A stretch of 5,421 nt of DNA from Gammaproteobacteria bacterium. Its GTDB lineage: Bacteria; Pseudomonadota; Gammaproteobacteria; Steroidobacterales; SZUA-146. Both the position numbers and the translations under genes were made by a program. The notes under the pieces were generated by a model. It ran no database searches. It saw only the letters and a program-made list of their open reading frames with translations, and was not told the origin of the DNA. Positions 1-5,360 of the stretch are shown here, piece after piece. The number at the start of each line of letters is the position of its first letter. The first letter of the stretch is position 1. The DNA lies in NCBI GenBank assembly GCA_003228965.1, contig QIGP01000446.1:1-5421 (forward strand), written 5' to 3'.

Positions 1-1
1 C

Positions 2-967
2 GCCTGGGGTCTAAAATTTACTGAAGGACAATTTGTCGCAGATCAGTTGTTGGCGCTGAACGTACGTGAACCGTCGGGTCGGGGGGAGATTCGCCACTTT
101 GGGTTCTTGGGTATTACCGAAGAGACTATTACCGAGAACGACGTGATTACCGGTGGCCTGAACACCCTGAACTTTGGATATTCGGGCAGTTTGAGTCTGG
201 CAGAATCGTCGCCTCTGGTGCTTGAAACGCTTATTACCAGCAGCGACGACTCCGGTCTCATGGGTGCTCAAAGCTTGCTCTTTTCGCAGGACCCCGCCGA
301 CATTCAGGACAATTTCGTAAGCGACGACCAGGTACATATTCTGTCGGCTCGCATTTCGGGCGACGTTGAGTCAGCGTTTGCCGACAGAGCTACTCAGGAG
401 CAGGGTCTGTTGAACGGCACCGTTAACGCCATTGTTGTGGCCGATGTTGATATGCTCATCGATCCGTTTTGGGTAAGTGTGCAAGGCTTTTTTGGGCAGC
501 GGATGTTAAATTCGTTCGCCAGTAACGGCGACTTCGTGTTCAACGCGCTGGACAACCTCACCGGGAGTTCTGACCTGATCAGCATTCGCGGTCGAGAGAC
601 CTATTTGCGACCCTTCAAACGAGTTGAAGCGCTCAAGGTTCAAGCTGACGAACGTTTTAGGCAAACAGAAGAACAATTACAGCTAGAGCTGACTGCTACC
701 GAGCAAAGGCTTACCGAACTGCAGTCGGCCAGAACTGACCGGGGTTCCATGATGATGACTCCGGAGCAGCAGGCGGAGATTGATAACTTCATGGGACAAA
801 AAGTACGCATTCGAAAAGACTTGCGAGACGTTCGCCGCAATCTCGATCGAGATATTGACCGTCTGGGAACCAGGCTGAAAGCATTCAACATTATTTTCGT
901 ACCCTTGTTACTCACGTTAATCGTGGTGTTCAGCGTGTGGCGTAACAGAAGGAGAGCGCGAACATGA
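2..967 (+). CDS. GldG-like ABC transporter auxiliary protein, C-terminal part (5' end outside window)
   Basis: The frame is open from the first bases of the window (beginning A-W-G-L-K-F-T) and runs to TGA at 965-967, giving 321 residues with no start inside. Seen: a globular alpha/beta part, then a charged, Gln/Glu/Arg-rich helical stretch (about nt 620-870) that reads as a coiled coil, then one hydrophobic segment (about nt 885-940, I-I-F-V-P-L-L-L-T-L-I-V-V-F) and a basic tail (R-N-R-R-R-A-R-T). This layout matches the C-terminal half of the GldG / 'ABC-type uncharacterized transport system' auxiliary family, in which a large extracytoplasmic domain is anchored by a C-terminal membrane helix. 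In the family it partners an ABC permease and ATPase; those genes would lie to the left. It overlaps the next gene by ATGA. In non-gliding bacteria the substrate is unknown, so 'gliding' should not be inferred. The family call is from memory of sequence pattern. Confidence 0.85.
   Translation, partial: AWGLKFTEGQFVADQLLALNVREPSGRGEIRHFGFLGITEETITENDVITGGLNTLNFGYSGSLSLAESSPLVLETLITSSDDSGLMGAQSLLFSQDPADIQDNFVSDDQVHILSARISGDVESAFADRATQEQGLLNGTVNAIVVADVDMLIDPFWVSVQGFFGQRMLNSFASNGDFVFNALDNLTGSSDLISIRGRETYLRPFKRVEALKVQADERFRQTEEQLQLELTATEQRLTELQSARTDRGSMMMTPEQQAEIDNFMGQKVRIRKDLRDVRRNLDRDIDRLGTRLKAFNIIFVPLLLTLIVVFSVWRNRRRART
949..954 (+). promoter_or_regulatory. Shine-Dalgarno AAGGAG of the DUF4340 gene
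   Basis: The hexamer AAGGAG lies inside the end of the GldG-like gene, nine bases before the ATG at 964. It fixes that start and supports independent re-initiation as well as coupling through the ATGA overlap. Confidence 0.8.
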
Positions 968-2094
968 AACCTGTCCAGGTCTTGTTGTTAGCTTTGTTGG
1001 TAGGTGGCGCGGGTGCTGCGGTTTGGTTTGGCTTGGGCGGCGATACGGCTAGTCTTGTGATCGAAGAAAAGTTGTTTCCAAAGCTTGCGGGCAACCTGGA
1101 CTCAATTAGCCGCCTTACCGTGAGCGATGCTAAAGGTGGCAAGGTTACTATCGAGGATAAGGACGGCATTTGGGTGGTCAAAGAGAAATCCAAATACGCT
1201 GCCAACGTCTCTAAAGTCGGTGAGCTTATTCTTAGCCTCGCCGACGCCAAACAAGTTGAGCAAAAAACAGCAAATCCGGAGTTCTACTCGCGTCTTGGGC
1301 TACGCGATATTAGTGACACAGAGTCCGAGGCGATATTGCTGAGCCTGTCGACGCCTGATGGCGATTTGAATGTGCTAACAGGAAATGCATCGGACCGCTT
1401 TGGAGGTTCGACCTTTGTACGTAAGCCCGACTCTGATACCTCGTTTCTGGTGACGCCAAAGCTTACTACCGGAACGAACGTAGACGATTGGATTGATCCG
1501 GGCCTGTTTGATATTGCTGCTGACGAAGTGCAATCCGTTAAAGTGACTAATGCGGGTGTACAAGGGGCAGAAATAAGCAAATCGGCCATGTTTGACTCTG
1601 AGTTCGACCTGGTCGGGCGTGCTGACGATCAGGTGCTAAACGCCGTAGCCGTACGCAATCTTGCTCAAGCACTTGCCGGTCTTAATTTTGAAAATGTCAT
1701 AAGGGACGTTGCTTTTGCAGTTAACGATTACAAGCGCCTTAACGTCACATACACCCAGTTTTCGGGCATCATTATCGACGTGACGTTGTTTTATCGCGAT
1801 GAACCACAAAGCGGCGACGAAGAAACTGATGGCCCTCCTCGAAAGATACAATACTGGTTAAATGCTGTAGCCCGGTTCGACGAGTCGTTGGCCCAGCAAT
1901 TCGTGCCTCAGCCAAGTTCTTCGGACGAAGCGACCAATAACGAAGCACTGACACTAACTACGGCGGATATTGCCGATCTTCGTGCCGAAGTCGAACATAT
2001 CAATCAAACGCGAAAGCGTTGGATATATAAAATCTCACCGACGCAATTCCAACGCATGAATCAAAGCGCATCAACATTGATAAATGCAAATTAG
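964..2094 (+). CDS. DUF4340 domain-containing membrane-anchored protein
   Basis: A 376-residue protein. The ATG at 964 overlaps the stop of the upstream gene (ATGA), and a strong Shine-Dalgarno AAGGAG sits at 949-954, nine bases before it, so the start is secure and translation is probably coupled. Residues about 4-24 form one hydrophobic segment (V-L-L-L-A-L-L-V-G-G-A-G-A-A), an uncleaved anchor or signal, leaving most of the chain in the periplasm. The DUF4340 pattern is visible: 'GIWVVKEKSKYAANVSKVGE' near residues 68-87, then a run leading to 'YSRLGL' near 107-112. The C-terminal end 'RKRWIYKISPTQF' near 350-362 resembles the usual W-x-Y closing motif of these proteins. DUF4340 proteins commonly follow GldG-like genes in proteobacterial ABC operons; biochemical role unknown. 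It is the last gene of this operon, with non-coding palindromic DNA following. Confidence 0.88.
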   Translation: MKPVQVLLLALLVGGAGAAVWFGLGGDTASLVIEEKLFPKLAGNLDSISRLTVSDAKGGKVTIEDKDGIWVVKEKSKYAANVSKVGELILSLADAKQVEQKTANPEFYSRLGLRDISDTESEAILLSLSTPDGDLNVLTGNASDRFGGSTFVRKPDSDTSFLVTPKLTTGTNVDDWIDPGLFDIAADEVQSVKVTNAGVQGAEISKSAMFDSEFDLVGRADDQVLNAVAVRNLAQALAGLNFENVIRDVAFAVNDYKRLNVTYTQFSGIIIDVTLFYRDEPQSGDEETDGPPRKIQYWLNAVARFDESLAQQFVPQPSSSDEATNNEALTLTTADIADLRAEVEHINQTRKRWIYKISPTQFQRMNQSASTLINAN

Positions 2095-2106
2095 CTATCT
2101 TCACTT

Positions 2107-2139
2107 CGTCATTGCGAGCGCGAAGCGCGTGGCAATCTC
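2107..2139 (+). repeat. Left palindromic unit of the compound element
   Basis: A 33-bp unit with outer stem ATTGC (2111-2115)/GCAAT (2132-2136) and inner stem GCGC (2118-2121)/GCGC (2125-2128) around a GAA loop. It begins 13 bases after the DUF4340 stop codon, close enough to be transcribed as part of that mRNA's 3' end. Confidence 0.75.
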
Positions 2140-2232
2140 TTAACGTAACGTGACATAACCGATTGAATTCGCACCCCAAGAGTACTTCCATGCAGGGTCC
2201 TTCGGACCAAGCGGGTGCGCACCCACCGGACG

Positions 2233-2271
2233 GAGATTGCCACACCCGCGGTCTGCGGGCTCGCAATGACG
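2233..2271 (-). repeat. Right palindromic unit of the compound element, inverted
   Basis: A 39-bp unit facing the left one, with the same conserved arms (GAGATTGCCA and CTCGCAATGACG). Its tip differs: CCCGC/GCGGG around GGTCT instead of GCGC/GCGC around GAA. Conserved arms with a different but still self-complementary tip suggest that pairing is maintained by compensating changes. Confidence 0.75.
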
Positions 2272-2394
2272 AGCAGGTGTTTTCACACAGCCTCCCCGGG
2301 GTGGTTAATGGGGCAGTAGTGACACAAAACCTGATTTTTCAGGACCATGTCTCAGATTTATTTATCGTTTCCTGTACGCTTTAGTATCGACCAC

Positions 2395-2435
2395 AAAACC
2401 GCAACGAATGTCGGACCTTCGCTGCGGTTTTCTTT
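2395..2435 (+). terminator. Terminator-like hairpin just upstream of the peptidase gene (terminator or 5' leader hairpin)
   Basis: The stem is AAAACCGCA (2395-2403) with TGCGGTTTT (2423-2431), nine perfect pairs. It continues after one A/C mismatch with CGAA (2405-2408)/TTCG (2418-2421), around a 9-base loop. The strand runs on as TTTTCTTT (2428-2435), an intrinsic-terminator-like tail on the + strand; the other strand has AAAA/TTTT at the stem base but a poorer tail. It ends 16 bases before the TTG start at 2452, so it could end read-through from the left or act as an attenuator in the peptidase leader. Which one depends on the transcription start, which the sequence does not settle. Confidence 0.7.
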
Positions 2436-2439
2436 AGCC

Positions 2440-2442
2440 AGG
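2440..2442 (+). promoter_or_regulatory. Weak ribosome binding site (AGG) favouring TTG at 2452
   Basis: An AGG core lies nine bases before the TTG at 2452 and twelve before the in-frame TTG at 2455. The frame is closed by TAG at 2443-2445, so no earlier start is possible. The next in-frame ATG (2497) would remove the basic end of the signal peptide. The spacing therefore favours 2452, with 2455 as the alternative. Confidence 0.4.
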
Positions 2443-2451
2443 TAGTGTATA

Positions 2452-4539
2452 TTGTTGAATAATAATAGAAATAAATGGCTAGCTTGTTTCGTTTGTATGC
2501 TCTTTTCTTGGGGCGCGCTCGCTGAGAAACGGCCAATGACCGCTGTCGATATTGTAGAACTCAGTAAGCCGACGGCGCCTGCGTTGTCGCCCGATGGCAG
2601 CCAATTGGTGTACTTGCGTGGCCAAACGGACTGGGCGGCGAACAAATCTACTCTTCAGCTTTACTTGCTGGACGTGATTTCCGGACAGTCACGAAAGCTG
2701 TTCGATAAGCAATCAACCGACGAAAGTCATTCTGCCGCTTACTGGTCGGTGGACGGCCAGTACCTGATTACGGCGCTAAAGCGCAAGGGCGACAAACATA
2801 AGCAGGTCTATCGCTACTCCCTTAAACCCCAATCTCTCGAACGGCTTACCGAGCACGAAGCTTCCGTAAGTGCTGTGGCTTGGTCTGTTCAGGAAGACAG
2901 CATTAATTTTCTGACGAATCGTGTCGTTGACCCTAAGCGAATTGCAAAGAAAGACTGGTTTATTAAGGAATACGAAACACTTGAACCCACCGAAGTCTGG
3001 CAGCTGAACACAGATACGCTACACACTCAGCGAGCTGTTGGCGGCGACTATTTTGTTCGCGGATTCTCATGGTCACGCGACGGCAGTCACTACCTTTATG
3101 CTCGCGCCGACCATGGACGCATCGACCGACCCGGTGCAGAGCTGTGGTTAGGAAATGTAGCTACCGGGTCTGAGCGTCAGATTACCGACAACACGTTTGC
3201 AGAGCGAAAAGCCAGGCTGTCGCCGGACAATCGCTATGTAGCCTTCGTTGCCACCGTGAACGAGCAGGGCGAGCAGTACTATGAAGATAACTTGTTTGTG
3301 CAGTCGGTTGACAGCGGCAAAGTCGAGCTGCTATTACCCAATATGGCGATTGAGCTTCAGTCGTTTGAGTGGGGTGCGACGGGAGAAGTCATTTATCTAA
3401 CCGGAAACACCGGGCTTCGCACGCAACTGTATAGCTACACGTTAAAGACAGGTGTACTCGACTCTCTCACTGATGGCGACCACGTTGTTACCCATTGGAA
3501 TTATCGGGAGTCGAGCGATACCCACACATTCGTGATGCGCGACGCGACTCAGCCTGGTGAAGTGTTCACTCTCAACGACAGTTCAGGCGACATGGTCAGG
3601 CTGACTCGAGACCAACAAGAACTTGAGCAGACCTTTCTATTGCCCAAACAAGAGAGCGTGCGGTGGCGCGGCCGCGGTCGGGCCACCATTGAAGGTCTGT
3701 TTATCTACCCACTGAAATACGACAGAGATGATTCACAGGCAAAACCCTTTCCGCTAGTTACGATCTCACATGGCGGACCGCGCTCGTCGGCACAGTTCGG
3801 TTCGTGGAATGTATCGCGATATATTGCCGTGCTGGCCGCCGAAGGCTACGGTATTTTCTTGCCTAACTATCGGGGTGGGCACGGCTACGGCGACAAGTTT
3901 GCTCGAAGTATGGTGGGTGATTACTTTCGCCATTCGCGCCACGACGTGATGGACGGCATCGATCATTTGGTTAAGCAGAGGCTCGCCGACCCCGATCAGT
4001 TGATCAAAATGGGTTGGAGTGCAGGCGGTCACATGACCAATAAATTGATTACTTACACGGAGCGCTTTAAGGCGGCGTCATCCGGAGCGGGCGTTGCCGA
4101 CTGGATTTCACTGTATGCAGAAAGTGATGTGCGCTACAACCGCACGCCCTGGTTTGGTGGCGCACCCTGGCAAAAAAATGCGCCGCTCAAGTCGTATATG
4201 AAACAGTCACCTTTAAAAGATGCCTGGCGCATTACTACGCCGACGCTCTTTTGGGGAGGCAACAAAGATGTGCGGGTACCGCCTACGCAGGCTATTCTGA
4301 TTTACCGTGCAGCCAAAGCTGCAGGCGTTGAGACCGAGCTGTATCTGGCGCCAAAGCAACCGCACAACTTCGAGTTGCCTACCTACAAGCTATTTAAAAT
4401 CAATACCGAGCTTGCCTGGTACGCGAAGCACCTTGGTAGGCCTGTGTACACACCGCAGTACCCTGAAGCGTTCTACGAAGACGCGACGCAAGAAGTCAAA
4501 GCGACGCCAGACATGAATGTTACCTACTTAACCCGTTAG
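2452..4539 (+). CDS. Secreted S9-family (prolyl oligopeptidase-like) serine peptidase
   Basis: A 695-residue protein, typical length for S9 dipeptidyl/acylaminoacyl peptidases. Residues 1-24 form a Sec signal peptide (N-rich basic start, hydrophobic W-L-A-C-F-V-C-M-L-F core, A-L-A cleavage site before E25); there is no lipobox, so a periplasmic soluble enzyme is expected. Residues about 40-400 carry repeated beta-propeller strands of the PD40 type ('LSPDGSQLVYL' 45-55, 'WSVDGQYLI' 98-106, 'WSRDGSHYLYA' 207-217, 'LSPDNRYVAFV' 256-266). The C-terminal alpha/beta hydrolase domain has the oxyanion motif HGGP (440-443), 'NYRGGHGYG' (472-480), nucleophile S523 in GWSAGG, Asp D606 in 'GNKDVRVPP' and His H638 in 'KQPHNF'. 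All three catalytic residues are present, so it is probably active on short peptides. It starts at TTG (2452 or 2455); no ATG keeps the whole signal peptide. It stands alone, between palindromic elements on both sides. Exact substrate preference cannot be read. Confidence 0.92.
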   Translation: MLNNNRNKWLACFVCMLFSWGALAEKRPMTAVDIVELSKPTAPALSPDGSQLVYLRGQTDWAANKSTLQLYLLDVISGQSRKLFDKQSTDESHSAAYWSVDGQYLITALKRKGDKHKQVYRYSLKPQSLERLTEHEASVSAVAWSVQEDSINFLTNRVVDPKRIAKKDWFIKEYETLEPTEVWQLNTDTLHTQRAVGGDYFVRGFSWSRDGSHYLYARADHGRIDRPGAELWLGNVATGSERQITDNTFAERKARLSPDNRYVAFVATVNEQGEQYYEDNLFVQSVDSGKVELLLPNMAIELQSFEWGATGEVIYLTGNTGLRTQLYSYTLKTGVLDSLTDGDHVVTHWNYRESSDTHTFVMRDATQPGEVFTLNDSSGDMVRLTRDQQELEQTFLLPKQESVRWRGRGRATIEGLFIYPLKYDRDDSQAKPFPLVTISHGGPRSSAQFGSWNVSRYIAVLAAEGYGIFLPNYRGGHGYGDKFARSMVGDYFRHSRHDVMDGIDHLVKQRLADPDQLIKMGWSAGGHMTNKLITYTERFKAASSGAGVADWISLYAESDVRYNRTPWFGGAPWQKNAPLKSYMKQSPLKDAWRITTPTLFWGGNKDVRVPPTQAILIYRAAKAAGVETELYLAPKQPHNFELPTYKLFKINTELAWYAKHLGRPVYTPQYPEAFYEDATQEVKATPDMNVTYLTR

Positions 4540-4543
4540 AGAT

Positions 4544-4674
4544 ACTGTGGGAGCGTCCCAAAAGTATTTGCAAGATCGGCCTGCGGCCGAACTGACTGCA
4601 CGGCCTTTAGAGGTGCTCTTTAGCCGCGATTAAATGCCACAGCGAAATTCAATCGCTGAAACCGCTCCTACAGT
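4544..4674. repeat. Second REP-like inverted-repeat element between convergent genes
   Basis: The termini are ACTGTGGGAGCG (4544-4555) and CGCTCCTACAGT (4663-4674), inverted with 11 of 12 matches. Inside are the hairpins TCGGCC-TGC-GGCCGA (4576-4590), CAGCGA (4640-4645)/TCGCTG (4653-4658), and a looser CGGC (4601-4604)/GCCG (4623-4626) with AGAG-GTG-CTCT at its tip. Read on the minus strand it begins ACTGTAGGAGCGGTTTCAGC, which recalls the 'TGTAGGAGCGG...' REP repeats common in Pseudomonas, Xanthomonas and other gammaproteobacteria. It begins five bases after the peptidase stop and lies between genes that converge, so it may work as a two-way transcript end. There is no long T-tract, so classical intrinsic termination is not shown. 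No REP transposase (RAYT) is in the window. Confidence 0.75.
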
Positions 4675-4699
4675 GTAAATTAGGTGCTCTAACTGAAGT

Positions 4700-4862
4700 T
4701 CAGCGACGAAGAGCGTCGAGTCGCGCGTTCGACTCTTCGAATACTCGTCGAGTATCTTCAACGTTGTAAGGCCGTTCTTCGAGCGTTTCGGGGTCCCACT
4801 CACTACGCGGCGTTTCGAACTCGACATTCTTCGACAAAGTGTTCTGCGGTAAAAGAAGTCAT
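4700..4862 (-). pseudogene. Small gene disrupted by an apparent frameshift, product unknown
   Basis: Reading from ATG at 4862-4860 gives M-T-S-F-T-A-E-H-F-V-E-E-C-R-V-R-N-A-A and then TAG (4805-4803). A purine-rich AAAGAGA (4874-4868) sits five bases upstream as a ribosome site. In the +1 frame an open stretch runs from 4837 to TGA at 4702-4700, 45 codons, with protein-like sequence such as 'SEWDPETLEERPYNVEDTRR' and 'VFEESNARLDALRR'. Its codons are rich in first-position G, as coding DNA usually is. Joining the two frames somewhere in 4837-4803 would give an acidic, helical protein of about 55 residues. No family is recognised. It begins 21 bases after the GFA stop, so the two could form one transcript. 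Alternatives: a separate TTG-started gene at 4837 (no ribosome site seen), a sequencing indel, or recoding. Both the gene and its brokenness are inferences. Confidence 0.42.
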
Positions 4863-4867
4863 TGTGA

Positions 4868-4874
4868 TCTCTTT
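4868..4874 (-). promoter_or_regulatory. Possible ribosome binding site AAAGAGA for the small disrupted gene
   Basis: On the minus strand AAAGAGA lies five bases before the ATG at 4862, within the 21-base gap after the GFA stop. It is moderate rather than strong, and is the main reason to prefer the ATG at 4862 over the TTG at 4837. Confidence 0.4.
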
Positions 4875-4883
4875 GGATCTTGC

Positions 4884-5276
4884 TCAGGAATTTTCGTCGT
4901 GAGAGTCTATAGTCATGGTGTGATCCCACCAGCTGACCTTTTCACGGCACCAGATTTCCACCGTGACTTTTTCATCGATAGTATCGTCCAGTGTAGCCAG
5001 CGCGAAATTCAGGTAAGGCGTTTGTCCATCAATAAATTGTAGCGTAGAGCCGCAGACTCCGCAAAACGTTCGGGTGACGTTTTTGGAGGAACGGTAGCAC
5101 GACACGTTTTCCTCACCGTCGGTAAATCGAAACGCTCGCTTGTCGGCCTGAGCGTAGCTACCGAATGCGGCACCGTGTGCTTTTTGGCACTGGACACAAT
5201 GGCAGTGGGAGATCTCGCCTAGCTGAGCCGAAACTTCGTATTTAACGGCGCCGCACAAACATGAACCGTTTAGCAT
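4884..5276 (-). CDS. GFA-family (glutathione-dependent formaldehyde-activating enzyme-like) zinc protein
   Basis: A 130-residue protein. It starts at ATG 5276-5274 behind a good Shine-Dalgarno GAGGAA (5290-5285, eight bases away) and stops at TGA 4886-4884. The GFA zinc pattern is complete: C6-x-C8 ('GSCLCGAV'), C25-x-C27-xx-C30 ('SHCHCVQCQKAHG') and C72-xx-C75 ('FCGVCGSTL'), followed by the C-terminal beta region with 'TVEIW' and 'SWWDH'. GFA-fold proteins are small, cytosolic, Zn-binding beta proteins. The founding member joins glutathione to formaldehyde, but it is longer (about 190 residues), and most short homologues like this one have no proven reaction, so formaldehyde activation should not be assumed. 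No formaldehyde-oxidation gene (adhC/frmA type) is visible next to it. C60 and C110 are two additional cysteines. It may be transcribed with the small disrupted gene downstream. Confidence 0.92.
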   Translation of the reverse strand: MLNGSCLCGAVKYEVSAQLGEISHCHCVQCQKAHGAAFGSYAQADKRAFRFTDGEENVSCYRSSKNVTRTFCGVCGSTLQFIDGQTPYLNFALATLDDTIDEKVTVEIWCREKVSWWDHTMTIDSHDENS

Positions 5277-5284
5277 AGGTTAAG

Positions 5285-5290
5285 TTCCTC
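5285..5290 (-). promoter_or_regulatory. Shine-Dalgarno GAGGAA of the GFA gene
   Basis: Read on the minus strand, GAGGAA precedes the ATG at 5276 by eight bases, ideal spacing. It fixes the start that keeps the C-L-C-G zinc motif six residues in, as usual for the family. Confidence 0.75.
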
Positions 5291-5301
5291 ATAGGTTTCA
5301 G

Positions 5302-5360
5302 CGTGAGATCACGTCCGGGCAGACTTTAGTCTGAAGTTCCCTGGCGGGTAGTCACCGCCA
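5302..5360. promoter_or_regulatory. Cluster of three short palindromes upstream of the GFA gene (operator or REP-like)
   Basis: Three inverted repeats lie within 59 bp: CGTGA-GA-TCACG (5302-5313), CAGACT-TT-AGTCTG (5320-5333) and TGGCGG-N7-CCGCCA (5342-5360). They sit 26-84 bases before the GFA start, where promoter and operator sites would be expected. No convincing -35/-10 pair was found on the minus strand. The first two, with two-base centres, look like binding sites for a dimeric regulator. The cluster could equally be a degenerate REP-type element. Confidence 0.4.

Larger units (their letters stand above)
2107..2271. repeat. Compound REP/MITE-like palindromic element (two inverted units)
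   Basis: The ends are exact inverted repeats: CGTCATTGCGAG (2107-2118) with CTCGCAATGACG (2260-2271), and TGGCAATCTC (2130-2139) with GAGATTGCCA (2233-2242). Each side is itself a hairpin unit. The left unit has the stem GCGC-GAA-GCGC (2118-2128) inside ATTGC/GCAAT; the right unit has CCCGC-GGTCT-GCGGG (2245-2259) inside the same outer arms. The spacer adds GGTCC-TTC-GGACC (2196-2208) and the perfect 12-bp palindrome GGGTGCGCACCC (2213-2224). The arm CGTCATTGCGAG...GCAATCTC is a dispersed intergenic repeat I recall from many bacterial genomes. No transposase is present, so any movement would be in trans. It may act as a transcript end or mRNA-stabilising structure for the upstream operon. Confidence 0.85.
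2095..2451. other. 357-bp intergenic region between the DUF4340 gene and the peptidase gene
   Basis: No convincing coding frame is present on either strand. It holds, in order: a compound REP/MITE-like element (2107-2271); an imperfect palindrome CCTCCCCGGGGTGG (2291-2304); a small hairpin CCTGA-TTTT-TCAGG (2330-2343); an AT-rich stretch with a weak -10-like TAGTAT (2382-2387) but no good -35; and a terminator-like hairpin (2395-2435). No obvious intrinsic terminator sits directly after the DUF4340 stop, so the palindromic element may serve as the transcript's 3' structure (inference). Confidence 0.7.

Noticed and set aside
47..967. TTG at 47 as the real start of the GldG-like gene
   Set aside because: The same frame is open to the window edge and the residues before 47 continue the family-like sequence, so the gene is cut by the window rather than starting at TTG.
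2107..2271. The repeated palindromic units as a CRISPR array
   Set aside because: There are only two units, they are inverted rather than direct, and no regular spacers are present.
2163..2384. 73-residue + strand frame in the intergenic region
   Set aside because: It runs through the hairpins of the palindromic element, has no ribosome site and no protein-like pattern.
2448..2453. TATATT as a -10 box for the peptidase gene
   Set aside because: Transcription would then begin after the TTG start codons and lose the signal peptide start. No -35 is present at the proper distance.
3766..4032. 88-residue minus-strand frame inside the peptidase gene
   Set aside because: It is antisense to the conserved hydrolase core and is explained as a shadow of that strong gene.
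4630..4929. 99-residue minus-strand frame overlapping the GFA 3' end
   Set aside because: It overlaps the GFA gene and runs into the REP-like element. Its sequence is Arg/Ser-rich without shape, while the neighbouring frame in the same DNA looks more protein-like.
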